Assembly: GCA_028583415.1 (NCBI GenBank)
Contig: CM053267.1
Location: forward strand, 42,644,834-42,708,833
DNA: 64,000 bases
Reading direction: 5' to 3'
Source of the DNA: Protea cynaroides
Lineage: Eukaryota; Streptophyta; Magnoliopsida; Proteales; Proteaceae
Position numbers and translations under genes: made by a program. This document shows, one piece after another, positions 22,261 through 35,300 of the stretch. Under the pieces are notes generated by a model that did no database searches, was not told the origin of the DNA, and saw only the letters and a list, made by a program, of their open reading frames with translations. Position 1 is the first letter of the stretch. Each line of letters opens with the position of its first letter.

Positions 22261-25200
22261 ATACATCCTCTCTGATCTGCATCGGTCATAGTCATATAGC
22301 AGCTTTTTTTTCTTTCCCTCCTGAGTTTATGAAAGGGCTGTGCCTAGCATGAGCGAAGATCCCCCCTCTTAAAAGAAACTCTCTCTATCTCTTGGATTCA
22401 TGGTTGTAAAGATGTATCCTTCTCAGCTTTTGTTGATTCCTACTTCCTTGACTTACCTTCTGTTGCTTTATTTCTCTTTTATTGTAGGACCTGCATACAA
22501 CATCTCAAATTTAGCAGTTTGGAGACCCATCTTCAAACTTTCAAAGCACAATTAACAGCTTCCAGCCCCCTTTTTATTGCACCTGAATCCAGTTTCATCT
22601 GCCAACCCCCACCCCAAAGAAACCTACCTCCACCGCCACCACCAGTGAAGCACTGTACACAGCTGGAGAAAGCAATATGTCCGTCATGCTCCAATTGCTT
22701 TTGCTCTCCATGTAAGCTACTCAAAATTCGTTGGAGTTTGAATTGTCAAATGACTCAAACCAAACTTGAATATCTCAGTTGGAATCCTACCCAAGAGTAT
22801 AACTTTTCAATCATAAGGCACCTTTTCTATAAAAGTCACTCAAACAAAAGGGAAATGATAAAAAGAGGAAGGCCTGTTTTTATGTCATAGTGAGATCTTC
22901 CTGTGATCCTTCCTTGGCATGTATTGTGATTATTTTCATTTTTCCCTATATAAGTTCTTTTGAGAAACCTCACATTCCCTTGAAATTGGCATTTCCCTGT
23001 GAACAGCATTGAACAGTATCAGGTGCAAGATCTTGATGGTAGGTTGTTTGGTATCCAGGGAAGATTTAATTGTAGATGTGTACTTTTTTGTAGCAAATCA
23101 AGCAAAGAATTTGTCATCTTCTCTGTCATTGTTGAATTTTCTATAAGTCAAGTCTCTTTTTTTGTTTTTTTTTTTTTTTTTTTAATAGTGGCTCACTCTT
23201 TATAAGTCAAAACAAATCAGATATCATCTACACATGGCCAAAGAATCCATAGCTGGATCATATGGAAATGTGTCATTTATTTCCTTTTGTTGTGTGTCAA
23301 ATCAAGGAGAGAAAGTGGTCCATTTTCCTAGCCAAGTGGTTGCTGTTGCACTTGATGGTGGAATATATTTGTAAGCTCTGAAATTGTTGGCGTCAGTTTT
23401 GTGAAGTTCATCGGATTAGTAATATTTTCTAGGTCGATTGGAATAGGCTTGGAAATCATTCAATTTGTCATCGCAAAGGTTTATTTTTTGTTACATTTTG
23501 TAATGTTTGACACTATGTAATTTGATATACAACTTAACCTGCATTTGTTTACATAGCTTGTTTACTAGTGCTTTCCTCTTTTGGAACCTTAGCAGATCTC
23601 CTAGATGCTTTCTTCTGTTGCTTCCCTTGCATGTTTGTGATTATAGCACGTATATAATGTTGATTGGGTCTATACATGGATATTGGTTCTAATCTCAATG
23701 ATATCATCTCTTTCTTTGTGAGTAATATGTAATACTAGAAAGTTGATTTCTGTTGCCTTCTTATCCTGCAGGATCAGATGGGTTTGATGTGTCTAATGCA
23801 TCACAGTTATCTTTTGACGTAGCTTTAGTGCTTTACTACCATGAATAAGAAGGTACATCACATTGAATTATTTTATCTTTGTATATGCCACTAACTATTC
23901 ATTCATTTTTGAGTCGAATAGATAGCATCCAGTAGTCAAATATTAATCAAGTATATATCAATTATGATTTACATGTTATTCAAGTCCGATATCACAATTG
24001 CATATTCAAAGTTACAACTGTAATTATGACTAGGAAAGAAATTTACACTAGTGAAATTTTGGCTTCTCAAGAGAATGCAGTCCATAGATAGTGGTAGCTA
24101 CATAATTTTTCGGTGGCTCTTGTGATATGATTGGCCCAGTGAGGCTATTCAATTGTTAATTCTTTCTGAGAATCTAATGCACAAATCTAACATACTGCGT
24201 CCTTGAATTTATGTCTGAATGAATGCACTCATGTAATTCCCGATATCAGGTGTTTAGTCATTTTAATTATCTGGATTATATGATTGACAAAAGAAATTGA
24301 CTAGATTAAACAACCCAAATCATCTGTTGCTGCAGTCTTTTGGTTGCATTTGGTAGTGTGAGAAAGATGCTTGGAGCTGTAAATTTATTTCATGCAGAAT
24401 TTTTTTTGCAATTGAGTTCTTTGCAAGTCATTCAAAATCTCCAAGTATGACAGGTCAGTTGTTGATCTGGACCGTAGAATGCCATACATATTCAGCTTGA
24501 GCAGATTGCAGCCCACAATCTTGTAAATTTCCACAGTTTTTGACAACTGGAGTATGTTTTGGAAGGTGGAGTTTAATATCTAGGATCAAACTCCACTAAG
24601 TTTTTATTCTGCCGGTCCCAAGCCCGAGTAAGTAGGGTTGGTGTGTTAGCTCGGCAGCTGGCATTATAAAAATTTTAGCCCAACATTTTCTCATGGATCA
24701 TGTACATAACAAATACTACTTTGAATAGAGTTGAATGGCAAAGCAGGATCTATGTAGTTGACTCCTTTTAGTTAGGATAAGGTTTAGTTGAGTTTAGTTC
24801 AATGTCCATGACTCTCCTGGTTTTGAATGGTCTATGATTGACGTTAAATCTATTCATCAAAGGTTCAAGTAGTGGTAGAAGTGCTGGCGTGAATCTTGCT
24901 TATACAGGTATTTGGCCATTTATCTAAATCGTCCGAGCACTGGGTGCCTCTTGGATTGAACAAAACCTGAAAAATTGATCTTTTGGGTGCACCTGTTTGT
25001 AACCAAGCAGGTTACAAACAGAAATTATAACTTATTTGCCTCCTTAGAATGATGCGGCATTAAAGTAGAAACTCCAAAGATGTAATTTCATATACAGGGA
25101 AAGAGAGAGAGGGAGGGGGGTGCAGAGGGGGAGAAGGTGCCGGAAGGGAGAGGGATATGTAGGCGAGTGAGGAGAGAGTGGTAGAGCAAATGATTTGGGA

Positions 25201-26002
25201 GCGAGTTTGTGTTGGCTTGGGTTTCAGAGCAACGACGTAACAGGCTTGGTCTTGAGGGTGGCTGGGGATTCAGGAGTCAGACCTCTGAAAACCAGTTTTA
25301 GGATAGGGACAGAGTTGGCTTCCCATCATTTCCTTCTCAGAAACCTTGAGATTTTGTCATGGTAGTAATAATTGCTTACTCTTCTTCTCTTCACACCCAT
25401 GAATTAATGTAAACTCGTTGGTAGGTAGTGTTTTTTTTTTTTATTTCGTTGTTATGGAAATTGCAGTGTTTTACAAATGGGAGCAAGAAAGATTTCCATG
25501 ACGAGTCTTCCACTGGTTGGTAGCCTGCCAATTCAGGCGATGGTGGCAGCATTCATACCGGCTCCTCCCACACTAGAAGGAAGAAAATGAAAAAGAGAAA
25601 AGCCAAATAAAGGAAGCTTTGTGAAGATTTCCCCCATTATAAAATGCTTTCCATTTAGCACCATCTCCGGATTGAAGAAGAAAGAGCAAGAGATGGATCC
25701 CTCAGGTAGGATGCTGCTGGCGGTGAAGAAGAACTAGTGGGGAGATACCCAGGTTGCCACCACCACTCTTCTGCCATCAACATCGGAGTCGTGCACTGTT
25801 GCTTCCACTGTTGCTTTCCATTGCCCCCATTTTAGGCATGATAGAGATATCGGAAGAGGGAGGGGGAGGATAAGCAACGATATCACTAAAACACCCTTCT
25901 CTCTTAAGCTAATATAATCGTGACACAAAGGATAAAAGAGAGAAGAAAAAATGGTTACAACAATCAGATCTAACCATCTCCCTTACAAACAGATTTGCCT
26001 TT

Positions 26003-26006
<4 letters not shown>

Positions 26007-26034
<28 letters not shown>
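26007..26034. repeat. (TG)n microsatellite
   Basis: About 14 uninterrupted TG units between a T run and a G run. Confidence 0.85.
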
Positions 26035-27119
26035 GGGGGTGTTTGGATTAGAAATGAACCTAATGCCAGGTTTAGCCCTCCCTAGTCTGTTATTTCATGC
26101 CATGGTAAGTCAGATGAGGTTGAAATTTGTTAGACAAGTTGATTAAGTTTCCATGTTGTTAAGTTTAAACAGAATTTGTCATATGGCAAAATAAAGTACA
26201 TGAAATTTTGAACAACAAAGAGGACGCTAGGGTTACCAAGAAAGCATGGACATACATGTGATGGTAAATATTAATCTAAACAAAGTTTGTCAAGTGACAA
26301 ATTAGAGGTCTAAAAAATCAAGTTACGAGAGACTGTATGGTACTGCCTAGAGTACTTTAGGCATGCATGGGTATACATGAGAATGCATTCTAATTTATAG
26401 AAGAGGATTTGATTGAATTAGGTTCTGAATTTAGACATATGGATAATTCAAACCATATACTATGTACATAATGGCCAAAATAGGCACATCATTTTATGCG
26501 GCACAATGATGGGTTTTTCTGCTAAACGATCGATGTCTGTTGGGTAGGTGAAAAACCCCTCACCCCTCCAATCTCAAATATTAAAAACTACCCCGGGTTT
26601 ATGTTTTACGACTGTACGGTGCTTTCTTAACTCTGGTAAAATTTCTTCTTGTTACTCGTGTTTTACTAGTCGTTGTATAATTTGTTTCTTTGCATTTCTT
26701 TCTTCAGAAACAAACGTACCGAAAGAGAGGGATGGAGGGAAGAAAAGATCCCGTGTTGCGGCCATACACATGGCTATGAAAAGGGTCATACGTTTTCTTT
26801 TTTTCAATTTTTTTGTACAAAATCATAGAAATTTTTTTTTTTTTTTGGGAAAGACTCAAATCGGCAGATTCTTCCCCGTACACTTCTCACATATTTGTAG
26901 ATCCAAATCCTCTTTTATCGATGGGAAAGCGTTACCCACACAGTTGGAGTGCACTTGGCAGACATAATGATGCATGTTAGGTGGACTCAAGCGTGAGATC
27001 ACAGTTGGTGACCTGGTGGGGCCTCTTCTTCCAATATCAAATTCTTTGTCGTTGATTGATGTGACTTGGAAAATCTCCCAATTGACAGCTTATCAAATCT
27101 TTTCCTTCCCTAGATTCAA

Positions 27120-27354
27120 ATTGTGTCCTCCGTGGGATTTGGGAGGAGGAATGGCGGTGTAAATAGATGGTTGATATCTGGTTTTTTGATGAATTTGAGT
27201 CATTCATTCGAGTCGATACCCCAATCGACAAGCTGAGTCAACAGGGGTATCGATTTAGATGGATAGTTCGGATTCATTCAAGAGTCAAGTATCGATCATC
27301 CATCGAGGCTGCTGTCCCTCCTCCACAATCTCAGGGAGGAGACGATGTGTATCC
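27120..27354. repeat. Hairpin-ended MITE-like repeat, copy D
   Basis: The left end (attgtgtcctccgtgggatt, then tgggaggagg) is the inverted complement of the right end (cctcctccacaatctcaggg, then aggagacgatgtgtatcc). The pairing continues inward to gatggttgatatc / gtatcgatcatcc. The core caatcgacaagctgagtc matches the core of copy C. No coding sequence. Confidence 0.6.
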
Positions 27355-29215
27355 TGCCCGCCCCCCCCCCCTCTTTTTTTTTAATATAAATTCAATAAAC
27401 CATAATTTTACCGAATCCTAATTTTACTATAAAAAACAATAACCAGCCTGCCATTTTCATCTTTAAGCAAGTTCTTTGACAAAACTGCATTTTGCTGCCT
27501 TATTTGTTTGAAAATAAAAGAAAAAAAAAACAAATAAAAACAGGAAAAAGAAAAATACGAACTCATTTTTTGTTTTATCATTATTTTTGTCTTAACTATT
27601 TTTCTTTTCTTTTTTTACCTTCCAAACACACCAAAAGGGAGATAAATCAGGCAAGTCAGGCAAGAGGGACTGTAGCAGTGCCCTAATTTGTGCATGTCAG
27701 AACTTAACACTAAACCTTTCAATTATTAATACCAAAACCTATGCAATCAAGTGTGGGGCAAGGTGGGTCAGATCTGAAATCCACTCTGATCTCTATTGCT
27801 TGAACTAGCATTTGAAAAATAATATCTGATAATAAATTTGGGTCCGATCTGGAACCCTAGCAGTTTCCATTGTTTGGAAGTTCGATCTGATCATCTACAC
27901 TCTAATAAGGCTGACACTCAAGTTTGAAATAAACACACATATTGCATAAAGCTATGTTTGAAAGCCAAGAAAAAAAAACAGAAAACAAATTTCTTGAAAC
28001 GAAGGAAAGAGACATAAATTCATCAACATCAGATCATATAATTGGAAGAACTCTCATAGCCCAAGAAGGTAGTTCTAAATTCCACAAATTATGAACAGGG
28101 CAATTCATAATTTTAGTAATCGGTATCAGATCGGTAGTATCAGCTGTATCAGGTTTTACATTGGTCGATATCAATCCAATACTGATTTTTAATACTTTTT
28201 TTATTACCTTTTAAATGATATCAGCCACATGTCTGAAGTCCATCGACTGTACAATCAAACTGTACCAGCTGTAGCTTGAACAGGCGCAGAAAGATCAATT
28301 CAAGTCGTGACATAGGCTATCAAACGGCACTATGTACTTACAGAGGTAGCCCATCAAAATTGCACGCGCCTTCATACTCACAAGCAACATCGAATAAGTT
28401 CAAATGAATGATAATAAATAATTGAGGGTAAACCAGGGAATGTTGGTTGCAGGAGAAGGCATCTATAGCTTTCTACCCTCCATGCCATTACCTTCCATTA
28501 ACTCAAAGACAAAAAGAGAGCGTTGGGAAGTGAAAGGCCGATAGATGAGGCTTAGGTAGGTCTCTTTCTCCTCATTCCATAAGTTTATATGGAAAATGGA
28601 GACCTCATGGACTCATCGTGGCTCCCCACCACCACATCAGCATATGACCGTTACTGACTGATACTTGGATCTAACATGCTGATACCAATACTGACACCGA
28701 TACCGATACAGTGAGCTAAATCAATGACTGGGACCTTCTTGGTGGGTTTCCTTCTCTCTCATCTATATGAATGTTCAAATAAAACATCATCAACTCCGAA
28801 GATTATTCCCTTTTAACTTTTGTCTTGTCTGTGGACATCTTATCTCTCCACTTCTATTCCCTTATAAACAAAAGATAGAAAGAGAGAGAAATAAAGAAAA
28901 GCAGTACCTCCACAGGCAAAGGGCTCTTTAAGGCAAATCGACAAAGCAAGAGTTAAGCCTTTTATTCTCCAAAAGACACCATTCCATATGCTAACTTCCA
29001 CCTTCCTTTGGACTTTCTCCCTCACCATTTTCTCTAATAAAAAGTGCTTCTGGCCCCTCCTCTCAATCAATCCAACTCTCCTTAGATTAGCCATATAAAC
29101 TTACTTTTCTTGGACTTTCCACCCCAGCTGCAGATTCTACTCTCTGAGATCACCCAGAATCTATTAGAAGGCTTTAAAAATGCATATATTAGTGTTAGAA
29201 GACAAATTCACCTTC
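27355..29215. other. Spacer without a recognised gene
   Basis: AT-rich, with repeated 'ggtatcagatcggtatc' and 'gataccgatac' words near 28115-28165 and 28665-28725 that may be the ends of a degraded MITE. Nothing in it can be assigned a function. Confidence 0.4.
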
Positions 29216-29216
29216 C

Positions 29217-29225
29217 TATATATAA
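29217..29225 (+). promoter_or_regulatory. TATA box of the small gene at 29300
   Basis: tatatataa lies about 75-83 bp before the ATG, with a pyrimidine/A-rich leader between. This is the spacing expected for a plant core promoter with a short 5' UTR. Confidence 0.5.
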
Positions 29226-29299
29226 GCACAGAGTCTTTAAAGGCTCTGCAAAAATTTTCCCATCAGTCTTAATTCTTAACCACAACACTAGTCCCACTA

Positions 29300-29671
29300 A
29301 TGGGTAGGCAGAGCAACGATATTACTGCTATTAGTTCTTCCATTGTTCTCCTGCAAGAGAGGTTCAAGCAGTTGCAGAGGGTAAAGGCGATGAGAGAAGA
29401 AAAAGAGCTCTTGAGATGGTTCGTTGAGTCTGAAAGAATCACTCCAACCATGCATCTTGAGACAGCCAGGCTATTCTTCCATTCTGAATTGATACCTGGG
29501 CCACCTCAACAAGGTTCCCCATCCCACCGAGCCAATTCACAGGTCAACCATGCCAGTTTTCAATCTGTTGAGACTCCTCTGCTGATGAACTTTTGGTCCA
29601 GAGATAAAGCCAATGTTCACACATCAAATAGTTATGATGATGCCGACGTTGATACTTCTCTTCATCTGTAA
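29300..29671 (+). CDS. Small plant protein of unknown function, single exon
   Basis: A 123-residue frame with gene-like composition, a TATA box upstream and a clear stop. The N-terminal half is predicted to be helical and charged (SSSIVLLQERFKQLQRVKAM, then EEKELLRWF), possibly a coiled coil or an interaction helix. The C-terminal half is polar and disordered and ends in DDADVDTSLHL. No signal peptide, membrane segment or known catalytic motif. The pattern resembles short plant-specific uncharacterised proteins, but I cannot name a family. It converges with the CBS/CorC gene, whose stop lies about 250 bp downstream on the opposite strand. Confidence 0.6.
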   Translation: MGRQSNDITAISSSIVLLQERFKQLQRVKAMREEKELLRWFVESERITPTMHLETARLFFHSELIPGPPQQGSPSHRANSQVNHASFQSVETPLLMNFWSRDKANVHTSNSYDDADVDTSLHL

Positions 29672-29763
29672 ACAAAGCACTACATGCTAGTTTCTCTTCT
29701 TTCTGTTCTCTACCTATTTTGATACTGTATGAAAGGGAGGATGAGGAAGTATGTAACTACTGC

Positions 29764-30079
29764 TTATTTCTATTATCATAATCATCTTCATGTTCAGCAA
29801 TTACATCGACAGAGAGGCCATCCTCTGGTCTCTCCTGAAATGGAATCTCAATGTAGTCATCATCCTCCAAATCTTTGTCTCCCCTCGATTTCTTTCCCAT
29901 TATTGGTATTAAGCGAGTTACTTATTTCTATTATCATAATCATCTTCATGTTCAGCAATTACATTGACAGAGAGGCCATCCTCTGGTCTCTCCTGAAATG
30001 GAGTCTCAATGTAGTCATCCTCCTCCAAATCTTCGTCTCCCCTCGATTTCTTTCCCATTATTGGTATTAAGCGAGTTAC
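29764..30079. repeat. 158-bp tandem duplication over the CBS/CorC stop codon
   Basis: 29764-29921 and 29922-30079 are near-identical direct copies (a few substitutions, for example tacatcgac versus tacattgac). The copy junction falls at the stop of the CBS/CorC gene. The second copy is read as its C-terminal codons and the first lies beyond the stop. Confidence 0.9.
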
Positions 30080-30163
30080 TTCTTTGGTCTCTAATCTTGC
30101 ATCGTCCTGGTTTATTCGTTCAAATTGGACAGCACTCACCTTCCTTGCATTTTCTGCCAATAT
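29918..30163 (-). CDS. CBS/CorC gene last exon
   Basis: 246 nt including the TAA. It encodes ILAENARKVSAVQFERINQD and an acidic tail ending DDYDNRNK. Acceptor gttttgcag. The tail is rich in Asp/Glu. The stop is created at the seam of the 158-bp tandem duplication; the outer copy would have read one residue further (Gln) to a TAG. Confidence 0.85.
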   Translation of the reverse strand: MLAENARKVSAVQFERINQDDARLETKEVTRLIPIMGKKSRGDEDLEEDDYIETPFQERPEDGLSVNVIAEHEDDYDNRNK

Positions 30164-32297
30164 CTGCAAAACACGAGAAATTTGATTATGTTAAGAAAGT
30201 ATCAGCATAAGTCACTATTGTGGTTGATTTCAGTATGATACTCATTCCAATAACAAACTAATCATTCAAATGGCCGGACATGATGCAGGCGAATGAAATT
30301 TACCCACAAAAAGACTTGGATGATCAACTGATAATAAAAAAGATTGGCCAGTTCATTATGGAACGTGACAATTATAAACAAAATTTTCTGCAACAAGTTA
30401 ACACAATAACGATCTTCTTTTGCGATTAAAGGGATGCCTGAAGCTTTCTTGGCAGGTTTTAATGAAACAATAAGGATTACTTCTCATTCTCCCCTTCTAT
30501 TCAACTCTCTTAAAAATAAGTATCATGCAAAGCCAACATATTGGGTGGCCTTGAAGGCCAAGAAGAAGAAGACTTTCTGGGACCCCATTCTTATTTTAAA
30601 AATTGTGATATTTCAGTCACTAACATCAAAAGAGACGTCAAGATGTTTTTAGCATCTAGTCTTTTGTATACCCTTGCTTTTTGGTTCTCTATATAGCTTG
30701 TAAACCTTTTGATAAATAAAATCATGATTTATCAAAACAAAAAAGCACAAGAAAAAGAAGTAAGAGGAAAGAAACAGGTCTAAAGTTACAACCAAGGAAG
30801 GGGAAGTGAATATTTAAAATATAGTGGTAAAAAAAAGACATAAAATTAGGTGATCATATAAAAAAACTGAATAAACCTCAACTAATAGTTAGACTTGAGA
30901 AGATTCCAAATTCAAGTCAAATAGAAAAAATAGAAAGAAATGTAAATAGCATCTATCACATAAATATAGTCAAAGACAATAAAGAACCAATAACTACTAA
31001 GATTCCGATATACAATGAGAAATGCTAGCACTATGAACGGGTATGGCTAAGAACTCTACGTACTGTCCCTCCCCATTTGTGAAACTAATAAGAGGAATAT
31101 ATTTATAAATGGGCTTTACAAATGTGAAAACAAGAAGGTAGAAGTTTGAGGCCCCCATGTTAGAAGGAGGATGTCTTGTAGAGTTCGTAAATCACCCTTT
31201 TTGCGGTGCTAGTCTTCCCTAAAATGCAATAAACACATTCTGTGGTAATGACATAGAATCCACCAGACTTACCCAAAAAAAAAAAACCTAGAATCCACCA
31301 GTGTAGGTGTCATCAAGCTGTCAACGGTTGGATAGGCATCTGAGAAATACTTTTGTATATAGAGATGGGCAAGATAAGATCTAATAATTTAATAGCAACA
31401 AACCACTCAATTTATATATTAAAAAAAAAAATTACCTGTTCCTTTCTCTGCTGATTAAAATTTTTGAGAATAAAGATGGATCTGCTAAATTATAGGTCTG
31501 GCAATCAAGTCCCATTTAGTTTGTACCTAAAAAGATGACATGCATAAGCCCCATGGAGATCCAAGCAAGCAAAACCTATGGTTCCATGATACACCTGTCT
31601 GAGGCACCCTAATGGGATTTATTCTGGTAGACATGATTTCTCATACCAAGAATTTGAGATATGAATGGTTCTGCCAGATCAAAATGAGTATGAAAGATTT
31701 GCATCTTTTTTGGGGGTCTGCAAACAATTTGGCCAAAAAATTCGGACTCGTAATAATTCAGGCTATAAAACTCATCCTCAGAGCTAATTCTTCAGGTAGT
31801 CCAATATGATTTCCTCCATTTATCTCACTGCTGTATATATCCACATGGTATTAGTTTATGGATCCTTCCACTCATTATCTTGACACTATTAATTTTCATA
31901 GCATTTATTCAAGGATTAAGATGAAAGCAGAAATCTACCATGATTGAGTATTTGGAGACCTAGCCCCAGAACTTTTAACCATCCTAAATAAATTTGAGGA
32001 AAAGAAAGTGATGAAAAATGAACCAATATGCTCTAGTCAAACTATCAAATAGCTACATCTACACTATCATTATAAGCCATACCTCAAGTTTAAAAATCTG
32101 ATATTTTCCCTTCTGATTATGGTGATCAGATTCTGGTTCAGACTTGCATTTTCAAGTACCACTCTGATACACTCCCCTGTCCTGGAATATATCCAAATGC
32201 ATCGCAGATAAAACCTGATACAGTTTCATACTGATGGCCCTGATTGGAGAATACATAATGTGCACGTTAGAATCCATTAAACCAAAGTACACAAGTC

Positions 32298-32370
<73 letters not shown>

Positions 32371-35300
32371 CAGTTATGGTTTAATATAGGAAAATTTCAA
32401 ACCCCCAAAGGATTGACAACACACTACCTCCACAAAATTTCAAAAACCCAACACACCACGGAATTATGAAATACAATTTACCCAAAAAAATGAAAATTAA
32501 AGGCAAGTGAATGACTAATTTAACCTTGTAATGTTATGTATATTGTGCTCTCTCTCATATTCAACCACCCAAGCCCTAACTCGACTTCGGTTTGCGTTGG
32601 TTCCCTCCCGGCTCGCCACCGGGCGGTTGGTCGAGGAATCCCGTTCATGGGAAGATGGAGAATGAGGAAGTGTTCCGCCGTTACATTTGCGCCACCGTTC
32701 GGGCTCGGATACCCAACGCACCATAAAACAACGATTGTTGCGGGACCGATGGTGGTTGGCTGGTTCGAGAAATAGGGAGAGTGAGGATGCAGACTCCACC
32801 AGGGAGGATCTTCGGGAGAGACCACACTCGTGAAAGCTCCTTGGAAGCTTCGAGGTTCATTCACTTCCCAATTGATGATACAGGAGGTTTTTTTATTTTT
32901 TATTTTAAGTATATACCGGAGATGTTGAATCAATGAATTTCCGAAAGCGGTTAGAACATATAAAAGAACCTCAAATTTTTAAAAATACAAGCAACTGAAA
33001 CTCGCCCTCCGATTATCTCAAGAACGCCAAAACAAAGAAATATGAACGAGAAGCTCATTGCCATCTCCATTTCAACAATGAGGAAACTCGAAAAAACTGA
33101 GCAAGGGAGAGAGAGAGAAGGCGGGGGAGAGAAGAAAAAAAAAAAAAATATGGAGGAAGAAAAGGAGAAGATGGGGAGAGAGAGAGAGGGAGAGAAGGAG
33201 AGATGAGAGAGAAAAAAAAAAAAAAAAACAGAAAAAGGGCGAAGACGAGAAGATGGAGGAGGGGGAAGGAGAATGGAGGAAAAAAAAAAAAAAAAAGGAG
33301 GATCCGAAGAGAAATGGAAGGGGAAGAGAGAAAAAAGAAAAAACAAAAAAAAAGGGAAGATCGAGAAGAAGCGGCGGTGGAGAAGAAGAAACAAAAAATC
33401 AGAGAAAGGGAGAAAGAGGAAGGAGAGGAAAAAAAAAAAAAAAGAAAAACGAAAAAGGGCGAAGACGAGAGAGGAGGAGGGGGGAAGAGAGAAGGAGAAG
33501 AAGAAAAAAAGAAAAAGAGGATCCGAAGAGAAAAGGAAGTGGGAAGAGAGAAAAAAAAAAAAAAAATAGAAAAAAAGAGGAAAGACGAGAAGAAGGGGCG
33601 GTGGAGAAGAAACAAAAACAGAGAAAGGGAGAAAGGAGAGGCGAGATCTTGAGGAGAAGAAAAAAAAAAAAAAAAAAGAAGAAAGAAAGCTGGAAAAGAA
33701 GAGCAAAAGCGAAGAAGAGAGGAAAAGAGAAGAACAGAGGGAGAGAGAGATCGCGGTAAGCACTACCTACCTTACCCCCGCCTTGTGTAAATCCTCCACA
33801 TGCGACGCCTAAAACGAGAGAGAAAGAAGAAGACGGAAATAAAAGGGGGTTGATTTGTTTTATTTGCTTTAATTTATTCAAAATCAATTAGGGGACTTTA
33901 CCTATAAAACTCAATGCTCATCGGCTTTAATGGTGGAATTGTAATTTTTGAATTTCAATGTACAAACGAAATGAACGCTTGGGTAGGGAAAGTTAGAAAA
34001 AGGGTATTTTCGCCCTTTAACAATGCAAAGGGAGTAGGCCGTAAAATGTTCACGAACGCGCCGGAACTAACGGAATTTGTTACGGAGTGGACTCGGAAAC
34101 GGAGCAAACTTTGGGTACTAGATGAGGTTTTTAAAATTTTGTGGAGGTAGATGTTTCCAATCCTTATTGGGGTGTATATGAAAATTTTCCTTTAATATAC
34201 AAAATAATACACACATAAATAGGGCATGGACTCGTAAGCACAACCATATCTTGAGTTTCTCTGGGCTAGGTGATGTCTCTCACCAACCAGCCATCCCCCA
34301 CAGCTCACCATTTATGACAGGAAGAAATGGAGTAAGAATGACCCTTCTCAACCCCATGGGGCCCAGCCTGCTATTCCTGACTTAGGAGCTGCATCAAGGG
34401 CTAGCATTTTCTGCCAGTCAAGGTTGAATGAATGTAGCTGTTACCTGCTCACTTCCTGATAATATGAAGGAAAGATGTGAGGGCAGCCCATAAGTATATA
34501 GTCAGTTGACTTAGCTAAAAGTATAGCAACCCCTTCCCTGAGACCACACTAGAGCAGGCTACACCTACCTCCTAATCCTTTCAGGATTGAAGGTAAGTGC
34601 AACCGAATCAACAGCGGCCTAAACTATAGAAAGCACTTCCTCAAGGAGATTCCCAACTCAATCTATGCCAGGGAATGTTGTATGCACAACCATGTCAGCA
34701 ATCATGATCTCAGTCAGATTACAAGGCAGGATGAAAGCCTAGTACATGACAAGGTAGTTTAAGATCTAGACTCTAGAAAAAGGCATAAGCATGGGAAATG
34801 CAAAGGATGGAAAATGTAAAATATACTTAAACCAAGATGACTATAAATCTATGATCCACCAGGATTATGGATTACAATCAATTTCTCTGGCTATTCTCCC
34901 GTCAGTTTGGATTCCTATCTTGATTTAATGGATATCAAGACTAAAATCATAGGAGGAAAGAAACTCCTTAAATTTCTAGCAGCGCACAGTTAACATTGTG
35001 GGTTATATAAAAAATCACCAGGACTATGGATTACAATAAAAAATACCATTATTATGGATTACAATCAATTTCTCTGAATATTCTCCCGCCAGTTTGGATT
35101 CCTATCTTGATTTAATGGATATCAAGGCAATAATCACAGGAGGAAAGAAACTCCTTAAATTTCTAGCACACAGTTAACATTGTGGGTTATATGCCACATG
35201 CGCCAGTAAAAATTGTGACCCACCTGATAATGGCTGTATCAGATGTCAAGAGTACATATAGTCAGGGTACAATACTAAAATGGGAAATAAGCATGTAATA

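Larger units (their letters stand above)
19453..27119. other. Long stretch without a recognised gene
   Basis: AT-rich with poly-T and (TG)n tracts. A short exon-like piece at 19953-20000 (ATG, 16 codons, then a donor-like caggtgcc) is the most coding-looking bit but has no partner. An LTR-like leader lies near 22000-22250. 25100-25260 is GA-rich. I see no complete gene, RNA gene or bounded transposon. Confidence 0.4.

Noticed and set aside
22519..22890. 123-codon frame with a proline run and cysteines
   Set aside because: No homology recognised, no promoter, no codon-like pattern, and an opposite-strand frame is open over the same bases.
26548..26967. 139-codon frame
   Set aside because: Phe- and Ser-rich low complexity crossing T runs; no family, no regulatory context.
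32951..33887. Several long reading frames (up to 270 codons) on both strands
   Set aside because: They are Phe/Ser/Leu- or Lys/Glu/Arg-only translations of a purine/pyrimidine tract, with several overlapping frames open at once.
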